Shown: piece after piece, positions 1 through 7,653 of the stretch
Numbering within the stretch: position 1 is the first letter of the stretch
How the letters are laid out: every line of letters starts with the position of its first letter
The notes under the pieces: generated by a model
What the model was told of the DNA's origin: nothing
What the model saw: the letters and a program-made list of their open reading frames with translations, nothing else
The model's database searches: none
Program-made: the position numbers and the translations under genes
NCBI GenBank assembly: GCA_019418225.1
Contig: DYCF01000063.1
Coordinates: forward strand, 1-19,153
Reading direction: 5' to 3'
DNA from: Clostridiales bacterium
GTDB lineage: Bacteria > Bacillota > Clostridia > Lachnospirales > Cellulosilyticaceae
DNA length: 19,153 nt

Positions 1-33
1 GTAGTATTTGTTTTTCAGAGTATAAGAACGAGT

Positions 34-60
34 AAAGACATCCGATAGGATGTCTTTTTT
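34..60 (+). terminator. Rho-independent terminator of an upstream gene
   Basis: A perfect 10-bp stem (34-43 with 48-57) with a GATA loop is followed directly by a run of T. It closes a transcript that enters from the left of the window. The gene itself is not in the window. Confidence 0.85.
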
Positions 61-130
61 GTTAAGAGCATTAAAAACGAGTTAGGAAATACTCGTAAGA
101 TAAAAAAGTTAAATTTTTTGATAAAATATG

Positions 131-159
131 TTGACATTTACACAATCATAAGATATTAT
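131..159 (+). promoter_or_regulatory. Sigma-A type promoter of the tRNA-Gly transcript
   Basis: TTGACA (131-136) and TATTAT (154-159) are separated by 17 bases, a near-consensus housekeeping promoter. Transcription should begin near 166. This leaves a leader of about 118 bases before the tRNA. The leader holds two short hairpins, 228-233/238-243 and 254-259/263-268. An ATGTT/AACAT dyad (165-169/177-181) covers the predicted start. Confidence 0.7.
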
Positions 160-283
160 ATTAAATGTTCGCAGTAAACATACTAGAACGAATAATTTAT
201 ATAGTTTATAGATTCTGTCAAGAAAGGCTTAGTCGGAACTAAGTAAAAGCAATCTCTGAATATCAGAGTTTATATATATTGAT

Positions 284-354
284 GCGGGTGTAGTTCAATG
301 GTAGAACTTCAGCCTTCCAAGCTGACTACGTGGGTTCGATTCCCATCACCCGCT
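284..354 (+). tRNA. tRNA-Gly, anticodon TCC
   Basis: The cloverleaf is complete. The acceptor GCGGGTG (284-290) pairs with CACCCGC (347-353), with T as discriminator base. The D arm is GTTC...GAAC. The anticodon stem TCAGC/GCTGA encloses loop CTTCCAA, giving anticodon TCC, which reads GGA and GGG glycine codons. The T arm has the usual GGTTCGATTCC core. The 3' CCA is not encoded, so it must be added by the CCA-adding enzyme. The length of 71 bases is normal for this tRNA. Confidence 0.97.
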
Positions 355-375
355 CTCTTGAAAAAATTTATTTTT

Positions 376-418
376 AAAGAGATGATTTGAAAATTTTATT
401 CAAATCATCTCTTTTTTA
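376..418 (+). terminator. Terminator of the tRNA-Gly transcript
   Basis: A perfect 15-bp stem (376-390 with 400-414) with a 9-base loop is followed by T residues. It lies 21 bases after the tRNA and should end its transcript. Confidence 0.9.
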
Positions 419-610
419 TTGTATGCTTTAGCTATCAAAATCACTAGCTTTGCTGGCGAGAATAAGATACCTTTAATATGAAAAAATAAGTAAAGTAGCT
501 GTAGAGTTTATGAAAGTGCAGGCAATTAAAATGTGCCAATTTGGAGAAAGATATTAACCATTATTACAGGCCTAATTCTTTGAAATAAATGCCAAATATT
601 CAGTAAATAA
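419..610. other. Intergenic stretch without a recognisable gene
   Basis: About 190 bases lie between the tRNA-Gly terminator and the methyltransferase promoter. The longest in-frame piece that starts with ATG, near 510, stops after about 15 codons and has no convincing ribosome binding site. I see no RNA gene, conserved riboswitch motif or repeat here. Confidence 0.5.
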
Positions 611-639
611 TTTACAATTAATGGATTGCCCCCTATAAT
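611..639 (+). promoter_or_regulatory. Promoter of the methyltransferase gene
   Basis: TTTACA (611-616) and TATAAT (634-639) are separated by 17 bases. The predicted start near 646 gives a leader of about 50 bases before the ATG at 698. Confidence 0.7.
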
Positions 640-697
640 ATAAGAAAGAAAGTTAAATTAGTAGGCTTAGATAAATAATCATCAAGGGGGAATAAAG

Positions 698-1534
698 ATG
701 AGATATAATCCGGAAAATACAAAAGAGTATTATAACAGGGCAGCAGAAAAGGAATGGGAACGATTAACTAAAAATAGAATGGGTGAATTAATATATAATG
801 TGCATTTAGATATTTTAAGAAGATATATTACAAATACAGACTATGTCATTGAACTGGGTGCAGGTGGCGGTAGGTATACAAAAGATCTTGTTAAGATGGC
901 AGGTATGTTGGTGACATCAGATTTATCACCTGTACAAGTAAAGGTAAATAAAAATAAGATGAGAGCTTTGAAGTTGGAAACGGAAATAGAGGATTTTAAG
1001 CAGTTAGATATTGCCCAGATGCCTCAGCTTCAAGATAAGGCATATGATGTTGTAGTATGCATCGGTGGGGCATTGAATTATTTATTTGAGAGAGAAGAAG
1101 ATGCAATTAATGAGATGCTTAGGATTTTAAAACCAGGAGGGAAATTGATTTTAGGGGTAATGTCTAAGATTGGTTCATTAATGTATTATATGGAAGGAAT
1201 GGCACAGGAAAAAGAAAAATTCGGTATCGAAGCAACAAGATGGCTTTTTGAGACAGGTATACAAGATGAAGAGCATTATCCTGTACCTAGTAAACACTAT
1301 GTACATATGATGACCAGTAGTCAGGTAGATGCGCTATTAGTTGATAAGAATGTAAAGATATTGGAGAAGAGTTCTGCTGGATTATTTAGTCATGCTAAGG
1401 AGGAGATTTTGGGAGAAATTAAGTATGACAAAGAATTGTGGGATTGCATATTGAAGAATGAAATACTATTTACTAAGAATCCTGGTACGTTAGATTGTGG
1501 AATTAATATGATTTATGTGATACAAAAAATGTAG
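698..1534 (+). CDS. Class I SAM-dependent methyltransferase
   Basis: The 278-residue protein has the Rossmann-type methyltransferase fold. Motif I is VIELGAGGGRY (residues 50-60), which binds S-adenosylmethionine. The acidic end of strand 2 is in SDLSP (74-78). Motif IV-like YDVVVCIGGALNYL lies at 116-129, and the post-motif LRILKPGGKLILG at 141-153. This layout is that of small-molecule or protein methyltransferases of the Methyltransf_11/25 type. The methyl acceptor cannot be read from the sequence. The start is fixed by AAGGGGG (684-690), 7 bases before the ATG. The gene has its own promoter and appears monocistronic. The tRNA genes on both sides do not indicate a role, and a tRNA-modifying function is not supported. 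No signal peptide or membrane segment is seen, so it should be cytoplasmic. Confidence 0.85.
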   Translation: MRYNPENTKEYYNRAAEKEWERLTKNRMGELIYNVHLDILRRYITNTDYVIELGAGGGRYTKDLVKMAGMLVTSDLSPVQVKVNKNKMRALKLETEIEDFKQLDIAQMPQLQDKAYDVVVCIGGALNYLFEREEDAINEMLRILKPGGKLILGVMSKIGSLMYYMEGMAQEKEKFGIEATRWLFETGIQDEEHYPVPSKHYVHMMTSSQVDALLVDKNVKILEKSSAGLFSHAKEEILGEIKYDKELWDCILKNEILFTKNPGTLDCGINMIYVIQKM

Positions 1535-1535
1535 C

Positions 1536-1874
1536 AGAGAAACAAGTTAAAACCTTGAAATATACATGTAGGCAAATTATTTTCCCTCAATGATTTCACA
1601 TTACTCAAAACGATGAATAACTAAAATTTGTAAATGTGAAATCTATATAGAGAAACCAACTAAAGCCTTGGAATATATATGTACGTAAATTGTTTTCTTT
1701 CAATGATTTCATAGGACTAAAAATCATGAATAACTAAAATTTATAGATGTGAAATCTATATAGAGAAAAAAACTAAAACCTTGAAATATACATGTAGGTA
1801 AATTATTTTTCCTCAATGATTTCACAGGACTAAAAATCATGAATAACTAATATTTGTAAATGTGAAATCTATAG
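1536..1874. repeat. Three tandem copies of a 113-bp non-coding repeat
   Basis: Units run 1536-1648, 1649-1761 and 1762-1874, all exactly 113 bases with no gaps. Units 1 and 3 differ at about 12 positions by my count. Every unit holds the inverted repeat GATTTCACA...TGTGAAATC (1592-1600/1635-1643, 1705-1713/1748-1756, 1818-1826/1861-1869). Unit 2 has GATTTCATA, which still pairs as RNA through a U-G wobble. Units 2 and 3 also carry a competing ATGATTT/AAATCAT pairing (1703-1709/1721-1727, 1816-1822/1834-1840). The array starts just after the methyltransferase stop codon. It has no open reading frame of note. Confidence 0.9.
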
Positions 1875-1917
1875 TAGTAAAAATAGATTAAATTTATTAA
1901 AAAAGTTAAAATTAGTG

Positions 1918-1946
1918 TTGAATTTTTCGGTTATTAGGAGTAAAAT
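1918..1946 (+). promoter_or_regulatory. Promoter of tRNA-Gln, overlapped by an inverted repeat
   Basis: TTGAAT (1918-1923) and TAAAAT (1941-1946) are 17 bases apart, with a predicted start near 1953. A perfect 10-bp inverted repeat, TAGTGTTGAA (1913-1922) with TTCAACACTA (1955-1964), overlaps the -35 box on one side and the predicted start on the other. The right arm ends 4 bases before the mature tRNA. Confidence 0.6.
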
Positions 1947-1967
1947 AATTTATGTTCAACACTATAT

Positions 1968-2040
1968 TGAGCTATCGCCAAGCGGTAAGGCACTGGACTC
2001 TGACTCCAGCACTTCGTAGGTTCGAATCCTACTAGCTCAG
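1968..2040 (+). tRNA. tRNA-Gln, anticodon CTG
   Basis: The acceptor TGAGCTA (1968-1974) pairs with TAGCTCA (2033-2039), and G is the discriminator. The D arm is GCC...GGC. The anticodon stem CTGGA/TCCAG encloses CTCTGAC, giving anticodon CTG, which reads CAG. The T arm is GTAGG TTCGAAT CCTAC. CCA is not encoded. This is the CAG-specific tRNA, which many low-GC Firmicutes lack because TTG can read both glutamine codons. Confidence 0.95.
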
Positions 2041-2066
2041 TTACATTAGAAATAGTATTTATAGAG

Positions 2067-2134
2067 ATCTCTTATGAGAGTTTAGTTAGTAGTTTAAATA
2101 GCTATTAGTATAACTTTTGTAAGAGATTTTTTTT
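2067..2134 (+). terminator. Possible terminator or attenuator between tRNA-Gln and the sensor operon
   Basis: ATCTCTTA (2067-2074) pairs with TAAGAGAT (2120-2127), and the stem is followed by a run of eight T (2127-2134). The 45-base loop can fold further (AGTTA 2084-2088 with TAACT 2111-2115). It could end the tRNA transcript or act as a leader structure of the operon starting at 2165. The large loop makes it less certain than the other terminators. I found no clear separate promoter for the operon. Confidence 0.5.
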
Positions 2135-2164
2135 GTCAATTTAAATATTAAGGGGCAATTAGAT

Positions 2165-3223
2165 ATGAAGAAAAATAGGTGGCGAGCTAATGTTATAGAA
2201 GAGAAGTATTTATTTCGATTAATAGTAGGCATGAGTTTGATGGCAATACTTATTGTGGTGGTCTTTGAGTTTATATTTATAAGATTAGAGATAAGTGGTG
2301 TTACTGCCCGGGAGGGTGAAAAGGAAAAGGTCTATGAGAAACATTATGCCTTAATTGTGGATGAGTTAAATGATCCTTTTTGGCAAAGTGTATATGAAGC
2401 AGCTAGGGAAGAAGGGAAGCAGGAGAATATCTATGTGGAATATTTAGGGAAAGAATTAGCAGAGGATTATACGGTTAATGAACGTTTAAAAATAGCAATT
2501 GCTTCTAAGGTAGATGGGGTATTAGTAGTACCGGAAGATGAGGGGACGGAGGTACTTTTAGAGGAGGCTATGAAGCAGGGGATTGGTGTGGTAACGATGC
2601 TAAATGACAGCGTGAAGGGAAATAGGAATAGTTTTATAGGTGTGAACAGCTCAAGTTTAGGTAGTGTATATGGGCAAGAAATTACTAGATTCATAGCAGA
2701 CAATGCAGGAAGTGAAGGAATACAGAAAAAGACTAAGCGAATTATGATTCTAATGGATGATAATATGGCGAGTACGAACCAGAATATGATTTGTTTGGGG
2801 ATTAAAGAGGCTTTGAAGGCAGAAGATGTTGTGATAGAAATGAAGGTCATAGATTCAAAATATAAGTTTAGTGCAGAGGAAACAATACGTAACATTATTT
2901 TGAGGGGTAATGAGAAGCCAGATATTATAGTATGTTTGTCTGCTGTAGATACATTATGTGCCTATCAGGCATTGGTGGATTATAACAAGGTAGGAGAAAT
3001 AAATATTATTGGTTATTATGAGGCACAAGGTATTTTAGAAGGGATTTCTAAACAAGTTATTTATTCTACAGTTTCTATAGATTCTTTGGAAATGGGGAGA
3101 AAAGGTGTACAGGCTCTTGAAGAGTATGAAAATACAGGACGTGTTAATGCTTATTTTACAGTGGAGACCAGAATCATTAATAAGGACAATGTAGGCAGTT
3201 ATTTAATGAAAAAGGATGAGTAG
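2165..3223 (+). CDS. Membrane-anchored sugar-binding protein, probable signal-sensing partner of the adjacent kinase
   Basis: The 352-residue protein has a short basic N-terminus, one membrane segment (about residues 17-39) and no lipobox. Its outside portion is a periplasmic-binding fold of the RbsB-like type (Peripla_BP_4). The fold starts with YALIVDELNDPFWQSV near residue 61 and includes KVDGVLVVPEDEG, IGVVTMLND and IIVCLSAVDTLCAYQAL. The start is set by AAGGGG (2150-2155). The kinase gene begins at the base after its TAG stop, so the two are translationally coupled. In Clostridium beijerinckii, XylFII binds D-xylose outside the cell and activates LytS through direct contact. Gene order and the membrane anchor suggest the same job here. 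The ligand is unknown. The sequence lacks the XylF-like ERW and YDR ligand motifs seen in the two downstream binding proteins, so it may not be a xylose binder. Confidence 0.8.
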   Translation: MKKNRWRANVIEEKYLFRLIVGMSLMAILIVVVFEFIFIRLEISGVTAREGEKEKVYEKHYALIVDELNDPFWQSVYEAAREEGKQENIYVEYLGKELAEDYTVNERLKIAIASKVDGVLVVPEDEGTEVLLEEAMKQGIGVVTMLNDSVKGNRNSFIGVNSSSLGSVYGQEITRFIADNAGSEGIQKKTKRIMILMDDNMASTNQNMICLGIKEALKAEDVVIEMKVIDSKYKFSAEETIRNIILRGNEKPDIIVCLSAVDTLCAYQALVDYNKVGEINIIGYYEAQGILEGISKQVIYSTVSIDSLEMGRKGVQALEEYENTGRVNAYFTVETRIINKDNVGSYLMKKDE

Positions 3224-4738
3224 GTGAGTGGAGAAGATATGTATATCTTAAAGAAGAAAACTATGGAGCAGAAGTTAATTTTTGTTTTTATGTATACATC
3301 AATTATTGTGTTAGGGGGACATGTTGTCACATATATTAATATTAATCATACCATTAGTAAATTTGATTCGGTATATGCTAGCAATTTAAAGTTAACTAAG
3401 CTATCGGAGTCGTTAGAAAATGTACAGGAGAACATGTATGAATACTTAAGCATTAAGAGTTCAGAGTCATTAGAGGCCTATTATGTAAGTGTACAAGATG
3501 TGGAAACGGCTATGAAGGAGTTGAATGATAAGATATATGATAATAGCAGTTTACTTATGGAAAAGAATATAAAAAATATGACAGGGGGATATTTAGAGGC
3601 TACGGCAGAAGCAGTGCAGGCAAAGCGCGGGAGGAATATTAAAAAGTACAATGAGAATTATAATAAGGCTAATAATATTTATGAGTTTATTAATACATAT
3701 ATCAATAGTTTGAATGATAATCAGTTTAAAAGAAATTCTAATGAATACCTAGCACTTAGGAAGATGCTGAAGCATGTGGAAATGGTAAGTACGTTAACCT
3801 TGGTGAGTATTATATTATTTAATACATTTATTATTACGTTGTTTACAAAACGTATTACAGCACCTTTGATGAGACTGTCTAAGTCAGCTAATGAGATTGC
3901 TATGGGAAATTTAGAGAGTGAGCTAGTAGAAATTAAAACGGATGATGAGATAGAAATTTTGTCTAAAGCATTTAATAAGATGGTTATAAGTATCAGAAAG
4001 TATATTGAGAAGCTTAAGCAGACAATGGCAGAAGCAGCCCAGATGAAAGAAAAAGAGCTTATAATGGAAAATCGTTTAAAAGATGCCCAACTTAAATATT
4101 TACAAGCACAGATTAATCCTCATTTTTTGTTTAATTCATTAAATGCAGGGATGCAGCTAGCTATGATAGAAGATGCGGAGCAGACATCTATCTTTATTGA
4201 AAATATGGCAGAGTTCTTTAGATATAATATTACTAAGATTAATCAAGAGACTACTTTAAAAGAAGAGATTAAATTAGTAGATCATTATATTTATATATTA
4301 AATGTGAGGTTTTTGGGAGAGATAAATTATAGGAAAGAGATTGATGACGCACTGATTCATATTAAAGTCCCGAGCATGATTTTACAACCTATTGTAGAGA
4401 ATGTATATAAATATGGCGTAAGGGATATAGAGTGGGAAGGAAAGACTATTTTATCTGTATATAGACAAGCGGATAGGGCATGCATTTGTATAGAAGATAA
4501 TGGGAGAGGGATGAGCAAGGAAAAAATAGCAGAGATAATGCAGGGAAAAAGAATCACACATGATAAAGAAGAAAATAAGGAGTCTAATAATATAGGCCTA
4601 GCAAATGTAATGGAGAGACTAAGATTATATTATGATATAGAAGACGTCCTAAATATAGAAAGTGAGGGGGTAAATAAAGGGACGAAGGTGATTATAAGTA
4701 TTCCTATAAAAGAAGAGCTGGTATCAATTAGCAGATGA
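3224..4738 (+). CDS. LytS/YesM-type sensor histidine kinase
   Basis: The 504-residue kinase has membrane segments at about residues 18-38 and 188-208, with an extracellular region of about 150 residues between them. A HAMP domain follows (about 209-262), then a coiled linker. The His_kinase domain has phospho-acceptor His300 in QINPHFLFNSL. An ATP-binding domain follows with N-box PIVENVYKYG (389-398), DNGRGM (425-430) and NIGLANVMERL (456-466). It should phosphorylate the YesN-type regulator encoded next. The GTG start at 3224 directly follows the stop of the binding-protein gene and has AAGGA (3212-3216) at good distance. An ATG at 3239 is an alternative with poorer spacing. The N-box ends in KYG where KHG is the more usual form in this family. 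The small outer domain suggests that it senses through the anchored binding protein and not by binding sugar itself. Confidence 0.9.
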   Translation: MSGEDMYILKKKTMEQKLIFVFMYTSIIVLGGHVVTYININHTISKFDSVYASNLKLTKLSESLENVQENMYEYLSIKSSESLEAYYVSVQDVETAMKELNDKIYDNSSLLMEKNIKNMTGGYLEATAEAVQAKRGRNIKKYNENYNKANNIYEFINTYINSLNDNQFKRNSNEYLALRKMLKHVEMVSTLTLVSIILFNTFIITLFTKRITAPLMRLSKSANEIAMGNLESELVEIKTDDEIEILSKAFNKMVISIRKYIEKLKQTMAEAAQMKEKELIMENRLKDAQLKYLQAQINPHFLFNSLNAGMQLAMIEDAEQTSIFIENMAEFFRYNITKINQETTLKEEIKLVDHYIYILNVRFLGEINYRKEIDDALIHIKVPSMILQPIVENVYKYGVRDIEWEGKTILSVYRQADRACICIEDNGRGMSKEKIAEIMQGKRITHDKEENKESNNIGLANVMERLRLYYDIEDVLNIESEGVNKGTKVIISIPIKEELVSISR

Positions 4739-4811
4739 CAAGTGGGTATATATGTATGAGAGAAGGTAGTGAAGTGATTGTATATAGATGCCTTAGAGGG
4801 GGAATGTGAAT

Positions 4812-6473
4812 ATGTATAAAGTCATGTTAGCAGATGATGAAGGACTTGTTTTAGAATCATTAAAGATGATTATTAAAAAGCATTTTAAAGATACTTGTAT
4901 GATTGAGACAGCTAAGACGGGCAGGAGTGTTATTGAACTGGCAGAATGCTTCAGGCCAGACATTGCAATTATGGATATTCAGATGCCTGGAATTAATGGA
5001 ATGGATGCTATAGAGGAGATTAAGAAGTTTAGCAATAATACAATTTTTATTGTAGTCTCTGCATTTGATAAATTTGATTATGCGAAAAGAGCCATTGATT
5101 TAAACGTTTTAGAATTTGTAACCAAGCCATTTAATGCGGGTAAGATTGTGAAGGTATTAGAGAAAGCAATACAGTTTATTGATGAGAAAAAATATAAAAG
5201 GGAAATGGAATTAAAAAATAGAGAGAAGTTAGAGACGGTTGTGCCAATTATAGAAAGTAGTATGATTTATACTATTTTATTTCAGGAAGATTATAGGGAA
5301 ATTACTTATAATGTAAAGCAATTACTGGATATTAAACAGGATTATGGGTATATGATGATTATTGAATGTGGAGAAGCTATAGAGCAGCATAGTATGACAA
5401 ATCCAGTGGGAATTGCTGTACGGGCACAGAAATTTTATCAAGTATTAAGAGAGATTATAAAGGAATTTTTTGAGTGTGTGGTAGGCCCTATAATGACGAA
5501 TCGTATCGTGGTATTTGTGCCATGCGAGGTACCTGAAGAAGAGTATAGTGAGCGTATTAGAAATATAGAGATGACAAGAGATATGATACATAAGTTGAAG
5601 AATCGAATAGATGTGGTATTTCGAGTAGGAATAGGAGCAGTTAAACCAATAGAAGATATTTTAGAGTCATATAAGGAGGCGATAAGGGCACTTCATGAAA
5701 GTAAAAGAACAGTTACACATATCAAGGATTTGATAGGAATGAAGCAGGAGACACAGGCTTACCCTATAGAGGTAGAAAAATCTATGTTAAAAAATCTTAA
5801 GAAGCATAATACCTCTGCAATGGTAAGTGAGGCAAATGTTCTTTGTGATTGGATTATGGAGCGATATAAAAACAATGAACAGCAGATAAAGAATAAGCTT
5901 TTAGAAATCATTATCGTTGCTAAAAGAGAGGTTATGGCATGTGATGTAGGGGTCAATTGGGAAAATAATATGGCATGGAAAGAAAATATGGAATGGAAAG
6001 AAAATATGGAATGGAAAGAAAATACAAGCAGTATAAAGGGGGAAGCAGAAGAAAATCAAGTAAGATTACTTAATGTAGGACAAGCATTAAGAAGAGATTT
6101 TGTACAGATGCTCTCTAGTCTAAGTGAGCAGATGGCCTTACAGAAGGAAGATGAATGCAGCCAGATTATTAGAGATGCAAAGGCCTATATTGAAAATCAT
6201 GTATATAAGGATATTTCGTTAGATTTGGTGGCAAAGGAAGTGAATATCAGTCCTTATTATTTCAGTAAGATATTTAAAGAAGAAATAGGTGAAAATTTTA
6301 TAGATTATATTACGAATATACGGATAGAAAGGGCTAAAAAACTTCTGAGGGATAAGACATTGAGTATAAAAGAGATTTGTATGGAAGTAGGGTACAAGGA
6401 TCCTAATTATTTTAGTCGCTTGTTTAAAAAAAGTGTAGGTTTTACACCGACGGAGTACAGAGAGGAGGCATAA
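4812..6473 (+). CDS. YesN-type response regulator with AraC-family DNA-binding domain
   Basis: The 553-residue protein begins with a receiver domain. The acidic pocket is ADDE, the phospho-acceptor is Asp55 in IAIMDIQMPG, and the conserved Lys105 is in VTKPF. A long middle region follows, then a C-terminal AraC/XylS domain of about 100 residues with two helix-turn-helix units (VAKEVNISPYYFSKIF and ICMEVGYKDPNYFSRLF). It should be phosphorylated by the kinase encoded upstream and activate sugar-uptake genes, most likely the unit beginning at 7686. The ATG at 4812 is 9 bases after a G-rich ribosome binding site (4795-4803), which is better spacing than the GTG at 4806. That GTG would add two residues. 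The linker holds an in-frame 18-bp tandem repeat (5952-6023). A 73-base gap separates it from the kinase gene. Confidence 0.92.
   Translation: MYKVMLADDEGLVLESLKMIIKKHFKDTCMIETAKTGRSVIELAECFRPDIAIMDIQMPGINGMDAIEEIKKFSNNTIFIVVSAFDKFDYAKRAIDLNVLEFVTKPFNAGKIVKVLEKAIQFIDEKKYKREMELKNREKLETVVPIIESSMIYTILFQEDYREITYNVKQLLDIKQDYGYMMIIECGEAIEQHSMTNPVGIAVRAQKFYQVLREIIKEFFECVVGPIMTNRIVVFVPCEVPEEEYSERIRNIEMTRDMIHKLKNRIDVVFRVGIGAVKPIEDILESYKEAIRALHESKRTVTHIKDLIGMKQETQAYPIEVEKSMLKNLKKHNTSAMVSEANVLCDWIMERYKNNEQQIKNKLLEIIIVAKREVMACDVGVNWENNMAWKENMEWKENMEWKENTSSIKGEAEENQVRLLNVGQALRRDFVQMLSSLSEQMALQKEDECSQIIRDAKAYIENHVYKDISLDLVAKEVNISPYYFSKIFKEEIGENFIDYITNIRIERAKKLLRDKTLSIKEICMEVGYKDPNYFSRLFKKSVGFTPTEYREEA
5952..6023 (+). 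repeat. 18-bp in-frame tandem repeat inside the regulator gene
   Basis: Three 18-base units (5970-5987, 5988-6005, 6006-6023) encode MAWKEN, MEWKEN and MEWKEN. The last two are identical in DNA. A decayed fourth copy precedes them (5952-5969, VNWENN). The repeat lies between the middle region and the AraC domain. The unit length keeps the frame, so copy-number change would lengthen or shorten the linker without breaking the protein. Confidence 0.9.
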
Positions 6474-6476
6474 AAT

Positions 6477-7520
6477 GTGAGGAAGATAAGAGAAAAACTT
6501 ATAGTAATCCTTATTTTATGCTTGGTGATGTTAACAGGATGTACGGATAAGGATGGGAAAGAGGTACTTAAGGAAGAAGAAAGTAAAATAAAGATTGGGT
6601 TGAGCTTTGATTCCTTGGTCATAGAGAGATGGTATAGAGAGCAAGATGCTTTTGTAGCGCAGGCAACGGAGTTAGGGGCTCAGGTATATGTACAGAATGC
6701 GAATGGAGAAGTCGCAAAGCAAATCGAACAAATTCAGTATTTTATAAAGAATGATATGGATGCCATTGTGGTTATAGCGATAGATGGTGATGCCTTGACG
6801 CCAGTTATATCAAAGGCTAAGGAAGCTGGAATTAAGGTGATAGCTTATGACCGCTTAATTAATAATGCGAATGCTGATTTATACATATCCTTTGATAATG
6901 CAGAGATAGGCCAATTGCTTACAAATGAATTGCTGGAAAATACAAAGGAGAATGGAAATGTCATTGCTATATTTGGACCATATACAGATAATAATGCGAA
7001 GATTATTGAGACAGAGTTTAATAAACTGGTAGCAGATAAAAAGATTAATATTGTAAAGCGGGTATATGCAAAGAACTGGAAGTCAGAAGAAGCATTTTAT
7101 GCAGTTTCAAGCTGGATTAATCAGGGGAATGAGGTAGATACGGTTTTTTGTGGCAATGATGACTTAGCTGGAGAAGCAATCAGAGCATTAGCAGAAAAGA
7201 GAATGGCAGGTAAAGTTTGTGTCATAGGGCAGGATGGGGATTTGTCAGCATGTCAGCGTGTAGTAGAAGGCACACAGGAGATGACGATTTATAAAGATGT
7301 AATCAAGATGGCAAAGTTAGCTGCGCAGTATGCGGTAGATTTGGTAAATCATAAGGAAATAGAGGGAATGGAGACAATCAATGATGGAAGCTATGAGATA
7401 CCGTGCTACTTATTAAACCCCATAAAGGTTACTAAAGAAAATATGGATGAAGTAATTATAAAAAGTGGGTTCCATCAAAGAGAAGAGGTCTATTTAAATA
7501 TAATGGAGAATCAAGAATAA
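6477..7520 (+). CDS. XylF-like sugar-binding lipoprotein
   Basis: The 347-residue protein has an N-terminal signal with lipobox LTGC (19-22), so Cys22 should be lipid-modified and hold it on the outer face of the membrane. The mature part follows the XylF/ChvE binding-protein pattern: ERW (50-52), QNANGE (73-78), YDRLI (124-128), SFDN (138-141), NW (200-201), GNDDLAGEAI (226-235), GQDGDLSA (251-258) and YKD (272-274). These correspond to ligand-contact regions of D-xylose-binding XylF. It starts with GTG at 6477, with AGGAGG (6463-6468) inside the end of the regulator gene. It is therefore the last gene of the sensor operon and is cut off from the transporter unit by the terminator at 7529. 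It could be a second sensor subunit or an alternative binding protein for the downstream transporter. Family assignment is firm; the role is inferred. Confidence 0.85.
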   Translation: MRKIREKLIVILILCLVMLTGCTDKDGKEVLKEEESKIKIGLSFDSLVIERWYREQDAFVAQATELGAQVYVQNANGEVAKQIEQIQYFIKNDMDAIVVIAIDGDALTPVISKAKEAGIKVIAYDRLINNANADLYISFDNAEIGQLLTNELLENTKENGNVIAIFGPYTDNNAKIIETEFNKLVADKKINIVKRVYAKNWKSEEAFYAVSSWINQGNEVDTVFCGNDDLAGEAIRALAEKRMAGKVCVIGQDGDLSACQRVVEGTQEMTIYKDVIKMAKLAAQYAVDLVNHKEIEGMETINDGSYEIPCYLLNPIKVTKENMDEVIIKSGFHQREEVYLNIMENQE

Positions 7521-7528
7521 TAAGTAGG

Positions 7529-7576
7529 ATAGCACTAGCATTTTATTATATTAAAAAAATGCTAGTGCTATTTTTT
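7529..7576 (+). terminator. Strong terminator between the sensor and transporter operons
   Basis: A perfect 16-bp stem (7529-7544 with 7556-7571) is followed by a T run through 7576. It separates the sensor run, starting at 2165, from the transporter unit, which therefore needs its own promoter. Confidence 0.93.
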
Positions 7577-7618
7577 AGTTAAGGAAGAATATAAAAAAGT
7601 ACAGTAAGTCGCAAACAA

Positions 7619-7653
7619 CTCCTATTGAGAGGAGGCTATACTTAGATTATAAA
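7619..7653 (+). promoter_or_regulatory. Promoter and candidate operator of the transporter operon
   Basis: TTGAGA (7625-7630) and TATAAA (7648-7653) are 17 bases apart, with a predicted start near 7660. The short dyad CTCCT (7619-7623) / AGGAG (7630-7634) surrounds the -35 box and could be a regulator-binding site. The stretch 7577-7618 just upstream is where an AraC-type activator would be expected to bind. No motif there can be assigned to the YesN-type regulator by eye. Confidence 0.55.

Noticed and set aside
1536..1874. CRISPR array
   Set aside because: The 113-base units follow each other without unique spacers, and no cas genes are present.
284..2040. tRNA genes as integration sites of a mobile element
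   Set aside because: I found no second copy of either tRNA 3' end in the window and no integrase gene nearby.
2041..2164. T-box or other known riboswitch before the sensor operon
   Set aside because: No T-box core sequence or other known aptamer consensus is visible. Only a large-loop hairpin with a T run is seen.
2467..2895. Minus-strand reading frame of 142 codons inside the anchored binding-protein gene
   Set aside because: It lies wholly inside a well-supported gene on the other strand, lacks a ribosome binding site and has low-complexity composition typical of an antisense shadow.
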